This document shows, in pieces, positions 36,586-45,770 of a stretch of DNA of 64,000 bases. The position numbers and the translations under genes are program-made. Each line of letters begins with the position of its first letter. Position 1 is the stretch's first letter. The notes below the pieces were generated by a model. That model was given only the letters and a program-made list of their open reading frames with translations, was not told the DNA's origin and did not search any database. Source of the stretch: Pseudomonas sp. S09G 359 (GTDB lineage Bacteria > Pseudomonadota > Gammaproteobacteria > Pseudomonadales > Pseudomonadaceae); NCBI RefSeq assembly GCF_002843605.1, contig NZ_CP025263.1, positions 3,439,501-3,503,500 on the forward strand, in the 5' to 3' direction.

Positions 36586-37449
36586 ATGGGTACCTCCAAA
36601 GGATATGGAGGCCCAAGCTCTGGCTTGGTGCCCTCCTGGATTGATGATGTATCGCAACCAGCAGCTCCGTCGGCCCAACCAAGTGGGCCAGGCCAATCTA
36701 ATCCGTCTCAGCCTGGTTCTACGCCTTCACAGCCAGCCTCATCTCCGTTGGCGGCGGTCAACAACGACGGCACTGGCTCACTTAGGGGCGCTCGCAACAG
36801 CTTCACGCGATTCGCCCGCACTGGAAGCCCCAGCGATTTGGGGAATGCCTTGTCTTCCTATGTACGCAAGGGCGTGGGTGGATCAGCGAGAGGTGCGCGC
36901 CGCATGGGCACATCTCGCGATACCGCAGGGAAGCTGCTCACCATCTTCGGAGGCGTTCAGCGCAACGGGGCTGCGGAAACTCTGCGACGGTTGCAGCTTA
37001 CGGTTGCCCCAGGGCAACCGGCCTCCCAGGTGCTGCTCGCGCTGCTTGAGTTCATCTGCCCCCCTGGCGGAGCGATAGACGAGGGCGTTGCTCGCCAAGC
37101 CGCGCTCAATACTATTGCCGAGTTGGACGATGCGGGCAGCGGCAGCTTTGAAGACATGACTGATTCTGATCGCCAGAACTTCTTCCTAGATTTCGTCGCG
37201 AACTCAATTGAGAGCATGATCATGGCGGACTTGGGGGGCAGGGGCATAACCATGCCGGATGATGTGGAGGCAGTCGAACGGATTCAATCCCAGCTGAGTT
37301 CCTTCATCACGGGCTGTACACGGGGTCAGCTCGCCAACCGGTTGGAGCAATGGCCGGCGCCCACAGACCAGGAGGTCAATCAAGTCACCTCTGCGATCTA
37401 TGAGGCAGCGTTCGACCTTATTGCGTCTGCAGCGGAGAGTCTGGAATGA
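36586..37449 (+). CDS. qatB: QatB, unknown component of the QatABCD system
   Basis: 287 residues, eight bases after qatA with AAGGA upstream. The first 65 residues are low-complexity Gly/Pro/Ser/Gln (PSSGLVPSWIDD, PSGPGQSNPSQPGS). A helical region follows with NSFTRFARTGSPSDLGNALSSYVRKGVGGSARGARRMG and later DMTDSDRQNFFLDFVANSIESMI. No catalytic motif can be seen. The gene is identified mainly by its place between qatA and qatC; its stop overlaps the qatC start (ATGA). Confidence 0.85.
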   Translation: MGTSKGYGGPSSGLVPSWIDDVSQPAAPSAQPSGPGQSNPSQPGSTPSQPASSPLAAVNNDGTGSLRGARNSFTRFARTGSPSDLGNALSSYVRKGVGGSARGARRMGTSRDTAGKLLTIFGGVQRNGAAETLRRLQLTVAPGQPASQVLLALLEFICPPGGAIDEGVARQAALNTIAELDDAGSGSFEDMTDSDRQNFFLDFVANSIESMIMADLGGRGITMPDDVEAVERIQSQLSSFITGCTRGQLANRLEQWPAPTDQEVNQVTSAIYEAAFDLIASAAESLE

Positions 37450-38822
37450 GACGTCACAGCGTTATCTGCCGACTTGGCAAAACGGATGACCAGGATTTAG
37501 TGCTGCTCGAGGCAGGGAGCGTCGCCACCAATATCCAGTTTATCGACGGGGATGGGCTACTGAGGTATGGGATTGGTCAAGCGATTGAACAGTTGGCCGA
37601 TCTCGGCCTGAGTCCAGGAGAGACTGCGGTTGATCTTGCACTTCTGGCAGCAACCCTTACCGCGGCAGACACCAGAATCTCGCGGGATACTGAATCTGAG
37701 AACGCCTGGACGAGGGAGATTGACTTGTATGTACCCGTTGCAAATCCTGCAGCATGGGCAGACGCCTCCGACATGCTGGCCTCGACCCTGAAATTCCTCA
37801 CCGGGGATCGATGGCGCCTTGTCTTCCGAGAGCGGCCCCTTGGTGTCGATGAACTATCTCCCGCACCGGAGAGCTTGAGGACGGATGAGTCTGACAGCGT
37901 TTGTCTGTTCTCGGGTGGTATGGACAGCTTCATCGGGGCGATCAACCTTCTCGGGGCTGGCAGCAAACCCTTGCTTGTGAGTCACTATTGGGACACCAAC
38001 AGCACCAGCACCTATCAGAACGATTGCCGGGCGGCGTTGCAGGAGAGGTTTTCACAGACCTCGATCAACCATGTCCAGGCACGCGTGGGATTCCCGAACG
38101 ATCTGGTGGAAGGAGGGGGCAGCGAAGATACGCTTCGCGCGCGGTCGTTTCTGTTCTTTGCACTGGCAGCAATGGCCGCGGAGGCTATAGGCGACTCGAT
38201 AACCATCCATGTGCCTGAAAATGGCCTGATTTCCCTGAACGTCCCCCTGGATCCTCGTCGCTTGGGTGCATGCAGCACGCGCACGACCCACCCTTACTAC
38301 ATGGCGCGGGTGAACGAGCTCTTTGCGCGTCTGGGGCTGAGCACAAAGCTCTTCAATATGTTCAGCCATCTCACCAAAGGTCAGATGGCTGAGCAATGCC
38401 TAGATCAGGCATTCCTCGCCGATCACGTGCATCTCACAATGTCGTGCTCTTCACCAGGAAAAGCGAGGTACCATCCCGACCCATCAAATAGATCACCTAA
38501 GCACTGTGGGTTCTGCGTCCCCTGCATCATAAGGCGCGCAGCGATACATCGCGGTTGTGGGCCAGATCAGACCCGCTATGTCATACCGGACTTGCATGCT
38601 CAGGCACTGGACACTAATAGGGCCGACGGCGAACATGTGCGCTCCTTCCAGCTCGCAATCGCTCGACTAAAACGCGCACCGCACCGAGCCAAATTCTCAA
38701 TCCATGAGCCCGGGCCTTTGATCGACCATCCTCAGAGCCTTCACGCCTTTGAACAGGTCTATCGGGATGGGCTGCTGGAGGTCGATGACTATCTTGAGGG
38801 TGTAATAGCCATACCACTATGA
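37446..38822 (+). CDS. qatC: QatC, QueC-like (7-cyano-7-deazaguanine synthase-like) protein
   Basis: 458 residues, overlapping both neighbours by four bases. The ATP-pyrophosphatase motif SGGMDS sits at 156-161 (VCLFSGGMDSFIGA). A C-terminal zinc cluster reads CSSPGK ... CGFCVPCIIRRAAIHRGC, as in QueC. QueC converts a carboxylate to a nitrile in queuosine precursor synthesis; QatC-type proteins are thought to modify another target, possibly protein or DNA. The first 140 residues are an extra N-terminal domain not found in QueC. Assignment by order, motif and length is firm. Confidence 0.92.
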   Translation: MRRHSVICRLGKTDDQDLVLLEAGSVATNIQFIDGDGLLRYGIGQAIEQLADLGLSPGETAVDLALLAATLTAADTRISRDTESENAWTREIDLYVPVANPAAWADASDMLASTLKFLTGDRWRLVFRERPLGVDELSPAPESLRTDESDSVCLFSGGMDSFIGAINLLGAGSKPLLVSHYWDTNSTSTYQNDCRAALQERFSQTSINHVQARVGFPNDLVEGGGSEDTLRARSFLFFALAAMAAEAIGDSITIHVPENGLISLNVPLDPRRLGACSTRTTHPYYMARVNELFARLGLSTKLFNMFSHLTKGQMAEQCLDQAFLADHVHLTMSCSSPGKARYHPDPSNRSPKHCGFCVPCIIRRAAIHRGCGPDQTRYVIPDLHAQALDTNRADGEHVRSFQLAIARLKRAPHRAKFSIHEPGPLIDHPQSLHAFEQVYRDGLLEVDDYLEGVIAIPL

Positions 38823-39586
38823 AACCGCCTAAAAACTCGATCCCAAAATGGGTGGATTTCCACTGCCATCTTGACCTTTACCCCGATCACGAGCGTCTCA
38901 TCTTGGAGTGCGATCAGGCAGAGGTGGCCACGTTGGCCGTGACAACGACGCCTAAAGCATGGCGGCGCAATCGCGAGCTTGCGGCGTCGGCTCGGCATGT
39001 TCGGGTGGCTCTGGGCCTGCACCCCCAGTTGGTGGCAGAGCGCGAGTCGGAACTGCCCCTTTTGGAGCATTTGCTTGAGGAGACCCGATACGTTGGAGAA
39101 GTGGGGCTCGATGCTGGGCCCCAGTTTTATCCAAGCTTCGACGCCCAAGAGAGGGTATTCAAGAGGGTGCTTGAGGCGTGTTCAGAGCAAGGCGGAAAGA
39201 TCCTTACTGTCCACAGCGTTCGCAGCGTAAGCAAGGTGCTCTCCCATATCGAGCGCCTGCTCCCTATCGACAGGGGGACTGTAGTGCTTCACTGGTTCAC
39301 CGGCTCTGCAAGTGAAGCTAAGAAGGCTTTGGAGCTTGGCTGCTATTTCTCGATCAACTCTCAGATGTTGGCCTCCGCCAAGCATCGCAAGCTTGTCGCG
39401 TCGCTGCCAAGTGATCGGCTTTTGACCGAGACTGATGGCCCGTTTGTGCAAAGCGGGGGGCTGCCTACCAGGCCGGCTACCGATATTCCCAAAACGGTAC
39501 AGGCGTTGGCGCTGTTACGAGAGCAATCGAAAGAGGAAGCGGCTGCCCAGATCATCAGCAACTTGCGTGAGTTAGTACGTACTTAG
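38819..39586 (+). CDS. qatD: QatD, TatD-family metal-dependent DNase
   Basis: 255 residues. The amidohydrolase metal motifs of TatD are present: WVDFHCHLD near residue 11, RVALGLHPQ near 60, YVGEVGLD near 90, LTVHSV, VLHWFTGS and the final TETDGPF near 205. TatD enzymes are 3'-5' exonucleases or endonucleases. It closes the qat operon and is presumably its DNA-degrading effector. It starts by ATGA overlap with qatC. No terminator hairpin was found in the 128 bases before the next gene. Confidence 0.9.
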   Translation: MKPPKNSIPKWVDFHCHLDLYPDHERLILECDQAEVATLAVTTTPKAWRRNRELAASARHVRVALGLHPQLVAERESELPLLEHLLEETRYVGEVGLDAGPQFYPSFDAQERVFKRVLEACSEQGGKILTVHSVRSVSKVLSHIERLLPIDRGTVVLHWFTGSASEAKKALELGCYFSINSQMLASAKHRKLVASLPSDRLLTETDGPFVQSGGLPTRPATDIPKTVQALALLREQSKEEAAAQIISNLRELVRT

Positions 39587-39714
39587 AGCGTCGGTTGGGT
39601 TGCGTTATGGCCAGCCATGCGAATATTGGACTCAAGCAAAACTAACTGCAGTTTCATGCGCACGATTTAGTTTTCACAAATACTTATACGTTAATTATTG
39701 AAATGGATGGCGGA

Positions 39715-40887
39715 ATGTCCAGAAAGGATTTGTACAACGCAGTATATGATCGGTTGACAATTTTTTTCCCTGAGCAGCCTTGGATTAAGGCTATAGAAAA
39801 ATATGGCAACAATCCTCCAGCCCATACACTTGGAGAGAGTTTTATCTCATATGGCCTGTTTATTTTTCACACAAAGGGTCTTGATAGTTGCGATGAGTAC
39901 GACCGCAACGCGCTAGCGGAAGCATTTTTTTATACTCAGAAAATCCTAGAGTTGTATAATCGCATTGAGGCAAGTAAGAAGGCTCACTACAAGGCCAGAT
40001 TTAAAGCTGCCTTTGAGGCCTCTAATGACATGCGCGCATTGGCGTTTGAAACCTTTGTATATTTTACGCTTGTTCATTACGGTTGGAATGTAGATTGCAA
40101 AGATGACAGAGATGCGGGAGAGACATATGACTACCTGGCTTGCCGAGATGAAAATCGAGTAGAAGTTGAATGCAAATCCTTTTCTTATGATAAAGGGTTA
40201 GTTATAAGTTCTGGGGAGGCTCAAAAGCTAGCAAGTGGAATATTGAACAACTTCACAGCCACTTACGAGCAAAGCAAAAAACAACTCAGCATCGTCACCA
40301 TAAAAGTGATCGAAAAGCTACCGCAAAATCCTGTAATGCTTGCTAAAGTATGCACTGAGATCTGTGAGCACATATCATCTGGCCAAAATATCCAACGTGA
40401 AAAATACTCCGTGACTACTGAAGTACATTTTGATGTCCCGGATATTCCAAACGGCGCACCAAGTATTATTCCTGTTAAGTCCTCGGATATGGAATTACTG
40501 TGCATGATGCCTCAGACCACCAGCGATGATAGTGTAACGTGCTTACGAATTACCACAATCAGCACGAACGCCTCCTGGCGGGAGTTTGAAAAAACTTGTA
40601 AGGATGCCGCAAAAAAGCAATTAACCAAGGTAAATCCAGGGGTGATAGTTGTTCATGTTTCCAACTTAGACGCAATATCCGCGATGCTGAGGGATGGCCG
40701 GCTAAGATTAAAAATTAATAATATCTTCAATCAGCCCCACCTAGTTGAAATAATTTTGGTTTCCAACTCTGGTGTGTACGAGCGGGATAAATACCCCTAT
40801 TTGGAACTGCGTCCTTATATACGCAGCTTTACCAATGATAGATCTGAGTTTGAATGGAAAATCAAGCTCTTTTCTTCTAAAGAATAA
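39715..40887 (+). CDS. Putative PD-(D/E)XK nuclease-like protein, AT-rich
   Basis: 390 residues from ATG 39715, which has GGATGG upstream; an in-frame ATG at 39703 has none. The AT content is clearly higher than that of qat, a sign of separate acquisition. Around residue 140, AFETFVYFTLVHYGWNVDCKD...YDYLACRDENRVEVECKSFS fits the restriction-endonuclease core, with D (YDYL) and E-x-[CK]K (VECK). It would then be a DNA-cutting effector without its own methylase. The rest is not recognised. It sits between qatD and the integrase stub, so it could be cargo of the same element. Confidence 0.7.
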   Translation: MSRKDLYNAVYDRLTIFFPEQPWIKAIEKYGNNPPAHTLGESFISYGLFIFHTKGLDSCDEYDRNALAEAFFYTQKILELYNRIEASKKAHYKARFKAAFEASNDMRALAFETFVYFTLVHYGWNVDCKDDRDAGETYDYLACRDENRVEVECKSFSYDKGLVISSGEAQKLASGILNNFTATYEQSKKQLSIVTIKVIEKLPQNPVMLAKVCTEICEHISSGQNIQREKYSVTTEVHFDVPDIPNGAPSIIPVKSSDMELLCMMPQTTSDDSVTCLRITTISTNASWREFEKTCKDAAKKQLTKVNPGVIVVHVSNLDAISAMLRDGRLRLKINNIFNQPHLVEIILVSNSGVYERDKYPYLELRPYIRSFTNDRSEFEWKIKLFSSKE

Positions 40888-41349
40888 CTGTGTTATCTAG
40901 GGGGTGTGCCGAAGCATTGGTTTGGCGGAAGCAGTTAAGCGCTGAATATGGTCATCCTGCGCTTTACTCTATTTCATCATTGGACGCTTCCTGTAATGTC
41001 ATCTTCATCTCTTCCAACGCATGAGCCAAAAGGGAAGTCCTCACTCGCATCCCCGCAACTGGGGGGCAAACGCTTGGTGGTGACGGAGCAGGGAGGGCTC
41101 TTCAGAAAACTGCAGGTACCGCTACTCTTGCCTTAGTCGGTTATCCAGTCAGCACTCAAGTGGCAGGCAAGACAGTCGTGCAGGTTTGCGGTTGTGCAGG
41201 GAATAGATCCAAGCCCCAGCTACCGCCGCAGCACGCTGGCGCGAGATTTTTCGCCGCTCAGCATGTTTAGGTGTAACGAACTACCCACCGTTCACGATTA
41301 GCGAAAGTTTGGCACGTCACCCGCTTAGTCTAAAAGCAACGAACAGTGC

Positions 41350-41466
41350 CATTCCAGTGAGCAGGTAGCCTCCCCACATCACTTCGAAGTGCTCGATCGC
41401 AGCTCGATAGCTTTTGCGGGTGTTCTCACGTGTACCTGCCTTTAGGTACTTGTGATTCTTGCCCAT
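41350..41466 (-). pseudogene. Truncated 5' end of a tyrosine integrase gene
   Basis: Leftward from ATG 41466 the frame reads MGKNHKYLKAGTRENTRKSY, then RAAIEHFEVMWGGYL, matching the start of the intact integrase (MDKADRYLKAGTRENTRKSYRAAIEHFEVTWGGYL). Homology stops near 41360, and the reading soon meets a stop. Only about 37 codons of the 318 remain. Confidence 0.85.
41362..41449. repeat. Direct repeat copy 2 (integrase 5' end)
   Basis: 84 of 88 bases match 34121-34208 by eye, same orientation, 7241 bases apart. Confidence 0.85.
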
Positions 41467-41606
41467 CACGTTTCGCCTTCAGAATCTGCGTGATCCCAGC
41501 ATTCCACGCTTTTAGCGGCACCTAAAGGCCTTTTCGACTGTGAAGAAGCCATAAGACATTATTATAGCTTTCTATGATCAGCATGATATAGAAGCTAGCT
41601 TTGTGA

Positions 41607-41637
41607 TAACGTGCTACGTAAATACGTGACACGTAAT
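41607..41637. promoter_or_regulatory. ACGT-rich operator cluster upstream of the KfrA-like gene
   Basis: Four ACGT cores occur within 31 bases (AACGTGCTACGTA, AATACGTG, ACACGTAA), partly as inverted repeats. KfrA-type proteins bind their own promoter region, so this cluster 26 bases before the start codon is the natural candidate for autoregulation. No footprint data, so inference. Confidence 0.5.
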
Positions 41638-41662
41638 ACACCACGAAATCGTAGGAGGTCTC

Positions 41663-42703
41663 ATGGCGCGCGGCGGCATAAACAAGGCAGTTGTACAAAA
41701 AGCTCGGCAGTCGTTGCTCGCCAAGGGCATGTACCCGAGCATTGACGCCGTGCGCGTTGAGCTTGGAAATACGGGCTCAAAAACCACTATTTCCCGCTAT
41801 TTGAAGGAGATCGAGTCCTTTGACCCGCGCCCGCCGTCGTCCCGGGATCGAATGGGAGAAGAGCTTGCAGCGATGGTTGGAAGCCTTCTGGAACGGCTGA
41901 TGGAGGAGGGGGATGAGTCGATCGAACAGGCTCGATCAGCTTTCGATTTACAGCGCGTCGGGCTTGAGGCGCAGATCGCTAGCCTGCAATCTGAGTTGAC
42001 CGCTGCACGTCGGCAGCTGGACGCTCAGCAAGCAGCTATTGAAGCTCAAACAGCTGACCTTCAAACCACGCAGTCTTCGCTTCAGGCTGAGCTGACGCGC
42101 AACGCCGGGATCAGCCAGCGCTGTACTGATCTTGAAGCTTTGGTCGGTGACAGGGATAAACAGATCCAATCCCTCGAGGAGAAGCATGTTCATGCGCGTG
42201 GCGCCCTGGAGCATTACCGGGAGTCCGTGAAAGAACAGCGCGATCAAGATCAACGACGCCATGAATCCCAGCTACATGAGTCCCAGGTGGAGCAGCGCAA
42301 GCTTCAGGAAACCCTGGTGCTGAAACAGGATGACCTGACACGCCTGAACCGTGACAACGAGCGGTTGCTGGGAGAGTCCCGTCAGCAGGTCAAGACACTC
42401 CATGCACATGAAGCCCGCATTCAGGCTCTGACTGGAGAGATTCAAGGTTTGAAGCTGGCCGAAGCGAAATCCGCCGGCATCTCCGAGCAGCTCCAGGAAC
42501 AGATCGCTACGCTTCGACAAGATGCCAAGGCGCTCAGTGAGGCTGCAACCCAGAGCAGCAAGCGTGAGCTCGAGGTTCGATTGTTGCTAGCAGCTGCCCA
42601 GTCGGAGACTGAGCACTTGCGCCGACTACACGAGCCTGATCTGGAGGATCAGGATCCAAACTCACCTACAACTCAGCCTAAGAGCAAGCCATCCAGGAAG
42701 TGA
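41663..42703 (+). CDS. KfrA-like DNA-binding coiled-coil protein
   Basis: 346 residues, start ATG with AGGAGG upstream. The N-terminal 60 residues are a KfrA-type helix-turn-helix domain (INKAVVQKARQSLLAKGMYPSIDAVRVELGNTGSKTTISRYLKEIE). The next 250 residues are an almost continuous coiled coil rich in Gln, Glu and Leu. Plasmid KfrA proteins bind DNA and are partition-associated or regulatory; island homologues are often found next to tyrosine integrases. Here it may organise or regulate the element. The ACGT cluster upstream suggests it controls itself. Confidence 0.85.
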   Translation: MARGGINKAVVQKARQSLLAKGMYPSIDAVRVELGNTGSKTTISRYLKEIESFDPRPPSSRDRMGEELAAMVGSLLERLMEEGDESIEQARSAFDLQRVGLEAQIASLQSELTAARRQLDAQQAAIEAQTADLQTTQSSLQAELTRNAGISQRCTDLEALVGDRDKQIQSLEEKHVHARGALEHYRESVKEQRDQDQRRHESQLHESQVEQRKLQETLVLKQDDLTRLNRDNERLLGESRQQVKTLHAHEARIQALTGEIQGLKLAEAKSAGISEQLQEQIATLRQDAKALSEAATQSSKRELEVRLLLAAAQSETEHLRRLHEPDLEDQDPNSPTTQPKSKPSRK

Positions 42704-43078
42704 TCCATGGACTCTTTGACCGCACCACCTACGTGTCACAATGTTGGCCTGTCAGGATTCAGCCTCGCGCACCGGCAGCTAAGCACAATGCTTACCGGCC
42801 GTGATCGCCAGAGATTGATTGTGCAAATCGGCAAATCAAGCAGCTTGATGCCAGCGTCGCAATCACCCATCCCAGCGCAAACTTGCAGCGCCGCGATGTT
42901 GTAATCGAGAGCGACAGCTGCTGACGACGTCTGCCAAGCGTCAGCGGGGGGGGGGTAGGGTGCTTAAGTCCTACTGAGTGCCCCACTCGACAAATCCTGT
43001 GGGGACGGTATGGTCATATACCGGCCCACGGTGACTGCTTCCAACGGTTTGGCCTGTGCGAACTCATTAGGTAAACCC
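42704..43078. other. Intergenic region with a run of ten G residues
   Basis: Short ORFs without support. A homopolymer of ten G bases lies at 42946-42955, about 125 bases before the HAD gene. It may be a slippage-prone tract or a sequencing uncertainty. No terminator after the KfrA-like gene. Confidence 0.5.
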
Positions 43079-43726
43079 ATGATTTCAGCTGTTGTCTTTG
43101 ACGCCTTTGGCACCCTGGTCGACCTCCGAAGCAAGCGTCATCCTTTCAGGCAATTACTCAAGGAAGGAATCGTCGGTGGCCGCCGAGCCAGCCCGGAGGA
43201 TGTGCGGGTTCTGATGAGCAACCCATGGTCGCTGAAGGACGCTGCGGATCAACTGGCTATCCGCGTATCGCCCACTCGCCTGCAAGCACTACAGGACGAT
43301 CTGGATCGCGAAGTCGCATCGATAACTGCGTTCGAGGATGGCATTGAGGCGGTTGCTTTGTTGCGCGCAGAGGGCGTGCGAGTAGGCCTATGCTCCAACC
43401 TTTGCGAGCCTTATGGGGCCGCTGTCCTTCAAGCGTTTCCTGATCTCGATGGGTACGCCTTCAGCTATCAGGTCGGGGCGATGAAACCGGACGCCGTGAT
43501 CTACCAGTCCATCTGCAATGCATTGCAGGTTAAGCCCGGGCACCTGTTCGGCGATCAGCATGACCAGATCGCGATGGTGGGCGACTCGCTGAAATGCGAT
43601 CAAGATGGGCCCAGGGCAGTAGGGATGCTTGGGTTTCATTTGGGCAGGTCGGGCAGGGGGGGCGTGCGGGATTTGGTTCAATTTGCGCAGTTGGTCATTG
43701 AGTCACGGCGTCATCGCCTTCCGTAG
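43079..43726 (+). CDS. HAD-superfamily hydrolase
   Basis: 215 residues from ATG 43079, with AGG seven bases upstream; the frame is open back to 43010 without support. Motif I VVFDAFGTLVD (residues 5-15) holds the nucleophilic Asp, VGLCSNL carries motif II, the lysine lies in GAMKPDAVIY, and MVGDSLKCDQDGPRAVGM is motif IV. It dephosphorylates a small phosphorylated substrate of unknown identity. It sits between the KfrA-like gene and the Shedu nuclease. Whether it has a defence role is not evident; lone HAD enzymes are common passengers of islands. Confidence 0.85.
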   Translation: MISAVVFDAFGTLVDLRSKRHPFRQLLKEGIVGGRRASPEDVRVLMSNPWSLKDAADQLAIRVSPTRLQALQDDLDREVASITAFEDGIEAVALLRAEGVRVGLCSNLCEPYGAAVLQAFPDLDGYAFSYQVGAMKPDAVIYQSICNALQVKPGHLFGDQHDQIAMVGDSLKCDQDGPRAVGMLGFHLGRSGRGGVRDLVQFAQLVIESRRHRLP

Positions 43727-43862
43727 CGCCGTGAGTATGCGAGCCTGGTGCGCGCCGTTTGATTCAAGAAGGGGCAATAGGGGGATATCTGTGGTCGACC
43801 CCGCGCGTACTTCCAAGACCGAGCGATCAATAATTTCAACAACATTTGGCATGGAGAGCACT

Positions 43863-45284
43863 ATGGAAGGGACTCAGCAGACCTTGCAGGACACATGGAA
43901 CGGGGAGGACGTGTTGGAGCCTAGTTTCAGCATCATCCGGCGGCCAGTGGAAGCGGGCTTTTGCATTGACTTGTACCTTCAGGTTTTTGACAAAATCTCC
44001 TCAGATAAATGGCAGTCATTGCCCGAAGACAGATGGCATCGGCTAGCCACGATCGAGCCGGGTTGGATCACGATGTATCCCATCTACACCAACCCCCATA
44101 CTCAGCGCTATCGGAGCCCGAAGAACGGAAACGTGGGCTGCATCTTGTACAGCCATCACCCGACGCGCGATCTTCCAGACACTCCAGAGGACGCCGTGCT
44201 CTACATCGACGTCAGCCTCCCTCGAAAACTGTTTGATCCCTGTGAGGAAGGATTGGGGCTGGTTAAACAGCTTACGCCGCTCTGGCGAGGGCTGCGATTC
44301 GCTCCCAGCCTGAAAACCCTAGTCATATCGGATGATGGTGACACCTCGATCACAGACGACGTCGTCTTTGTCAGCGAGGCACGGGTGGATGAATGCCGTA
44401 GAACATGCATGCGGATCACTCGGGCTCGAAAAAAGAGTGAGACGTCAGCCCAGATGCATTGGGTGCTGAGCCAAGTGTTTCCGACGCTGATGCCCAATGT
44501 GGTCTTTGAAGGCAGCCGTCCAGTGCTGGCGAGCGATACGACCCCTCGCAGAGTCAGTAATCAAGTTGCGCAGGCGGCTGTGCGGGCGCGGCGTCATCAG
44601 CTCAGAGAAGTGAAGGTCGGCGCTGAGATGTTGGCGAAGGAAGCGCCTCGCGAACTATTCGAATTGCACGCGGAGATCGAGAGGGTCACCTTGGCCGTAA
44701 TGATCGAAAAGTTCGAGAGCATGCTGAGCCAGAACCTCAGCGAGGGCCACTGGCAGCATTTTTTCGAGGCCAACCTGTTCATCCTAGCGATGGTGTTCTC
44801 GCGCCCTGTTGCGCTTCTGCATACCCAGTTCCATGCCCAAGGCTCCACGATCAATGGGGCTGGCGCTCATATTGGCGATCTGCTTTTCTCACAAGGACGC
44901 GAACTGGCCATCGTGGAAATCAAGAAACCTTCCACCCCTTTGATGCAAAGCCGACCGTATCGCAACCAGGATGTCTTCGGCCCGAATTTGCAGCTCAGTG
45001 GAGCAATTACGCAGGTGCTATATCAGCAAGGCCTGATGCGCTCCAACTGGCTGTCGCACCTTCGAGATCCAACGATGCGTGACTTGAATCCAGACACAGC
45101 GAGGTGCGTTGTCATTGCCGGTACCAAGCCAACAGAGGAAGGCCGCCGGCGCAGCTTTGAGATATTCCGCAACGCCTGCAAAGATGTCGAGGTCGTTACC
45201 TTTGATGAGCTGCTAGGCAAGCTGCGGATGCTGGCCCAGCACCTGACGCCCGCAGCTCCAGCCGACCTCCCAGATATTTTCTGA
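43863..45284 (+). CDS. sduA: Shedu-family nuclease (SduA, DUF4263)
   Basis: 473 residues from ATG 43863, five bases after GGAGAG; ATG 43851 is an in-frame alternative. The C-terminal DUF4263 domain is clear: EGHWQHFFEANLFILAMVFS, then the PD-(D/E)XK core IGDLLFSQGRELAIVEIKKP with D339, E352 and K354, and YRNQDVFGPNLQLSGAITQVLYQQG. The N-terminal 270 residues form an unrecognised sensing domain, as usual for Shedu, where this part varies between lineages. Shedu is a single-gene anti-phage nuclease. It is separate from the HAD gene by 136 bases. Confidence 0.88.
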   Translation: MEGTQQTLQDTWNGEDVLEPSFSIIRRPVEAGFCIDLYLQVFDKISSDKWQSLPEDRWHRLATIEPGWITMYPIYTNPHTQRYRSPKNGNVGCILYSHHPTRDLPDTPEDAVLYIDVSLPRKLFDPCEEGLGLVKQLTPLWRGLRFAPSLKTLVISDDGDTSITDDVVFVSEARVDECRRTCMRITRARKKSETSAQMHWVLSQVFPTLMPNVVFEGSRPVLASDTTPRRVSNQVAQAAVRARRHQLREVKVGAEMLAKEAPRELFELHAEIERVTLAVMIEKFESMLSQNLSEGHWQHFFEANLFILAMVFSRPVALLHTQFHAQGSTINGAGAHIGDLLFSQGRELAIVEIKKPSTPLMQSRPYRNQDVFGPNLQLSGAITQVLYQQGLMRSNWLSHLRDPTMRDLNPDTARCVVIAGTKPTEEGRRRSFEIFRNACKDVEVVTFDELLGKLRMLAQHLTPAAPADLPDIF

Positions 45285-45341
45285 AGATATGGCCGGACGC
45301 GATCTTGAAAGAAGATGTCCTCGAGGGAGCGCTGCGGCCTA

Positions 45342-45692
45342 TTAAAGATCGGCGAGCAGCTTCTCTAGTTGGCCATGTTCCCACGTGCTCAGTAGCTCGA
45401 CCGGGTCAGTACCAAATTGCTGCGATGAGTCAAAAGTGTACGCACGACCGTCTGAGCGATAGCAGCTATCGCAGTAATCCAGAGTTTCGCAATCGTTGTA
45501 GAACTTGATGACCCAGCCATCGGTTTCAACGGTCATCATGCCGCTGTACATTTCAGTCCATGACTTCTCACCCAAGCGGCGCATGGTGCGAACGCCCAAA
45601 GCGATGTCGCGAAGCACCTGATAGGCCTCGCGGGCAGTAAGCGGTTTTGCTGACAATCGAAACGTGCCTTTGTGGGACTGTGTGGGCCCCAT
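45342..45692 (-). CDS. DUF7693-like small protein
   Basis: 116 residues from ATG 45692; the frame continues upstream to 45788, and neither start has a good ribosome site. The pattern LTAREAYQVLRDIALGVRTMRRLGEKSWTEMYSGMMTVETDGWVIKFYNDCETLDYCDSCYRSDGRAYTF and FGTDPVELLSTWEHGQLEKLL is one I recall from a family frequent in Pseudomonas genomes, named DUF7693. Two pairs of cysteines (CETLDYCDSC) could bind metal. Function unknown. It runs convergent to the Shedu gene and divergent from the oxidoreductase. Confidence 0.65.
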   Translation of the reverse strand: MGPTQSHKGTFRLSAKPLTAREAYQVLRDIALGVRTMRRLGEKSWTEMYSGMMTVETDGWVIKFYNDCETLDYCDSCYRSDGRAYTFDSSQQFGTDPVELLSTWEHGQLEKLLADL

Positions 45693-45770
45693 GGTATATG
45701 AAACTTCGCGCGCGAAGCGTGTCGCACTGCCGTCGATTTGGTAGCCTCGGACTCTATTTGGAGATCTCGA

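Larger units (their letters stand above)
33269..41466. mobile_element. Candidate integrative segment carrying qatABCD, between an integrase and an integrase stub
   Basis: The intact integrase (33269-34225) and a truncated start of a closely related integrase (to 41466) lie in direct orientation 7.2 kb apart. Between them are qatABCD and one further putative nuclease. This looks like tandem insertion of related elements or a duplication by recombination. The exact ends are not defined because no attachment repeat was found. Confidence 0.4.
40888..41662. other. 775-base region with integrase stub and promoter of the KfrA-like gene
   Basis: No intact gene. It holds the truncated integrase copy (41350-41466) and an ACGT-rich operator cluster (41607-41637). 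The first 450 bases contain only short ORFs that I cannot support. Confidence 0.6.
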
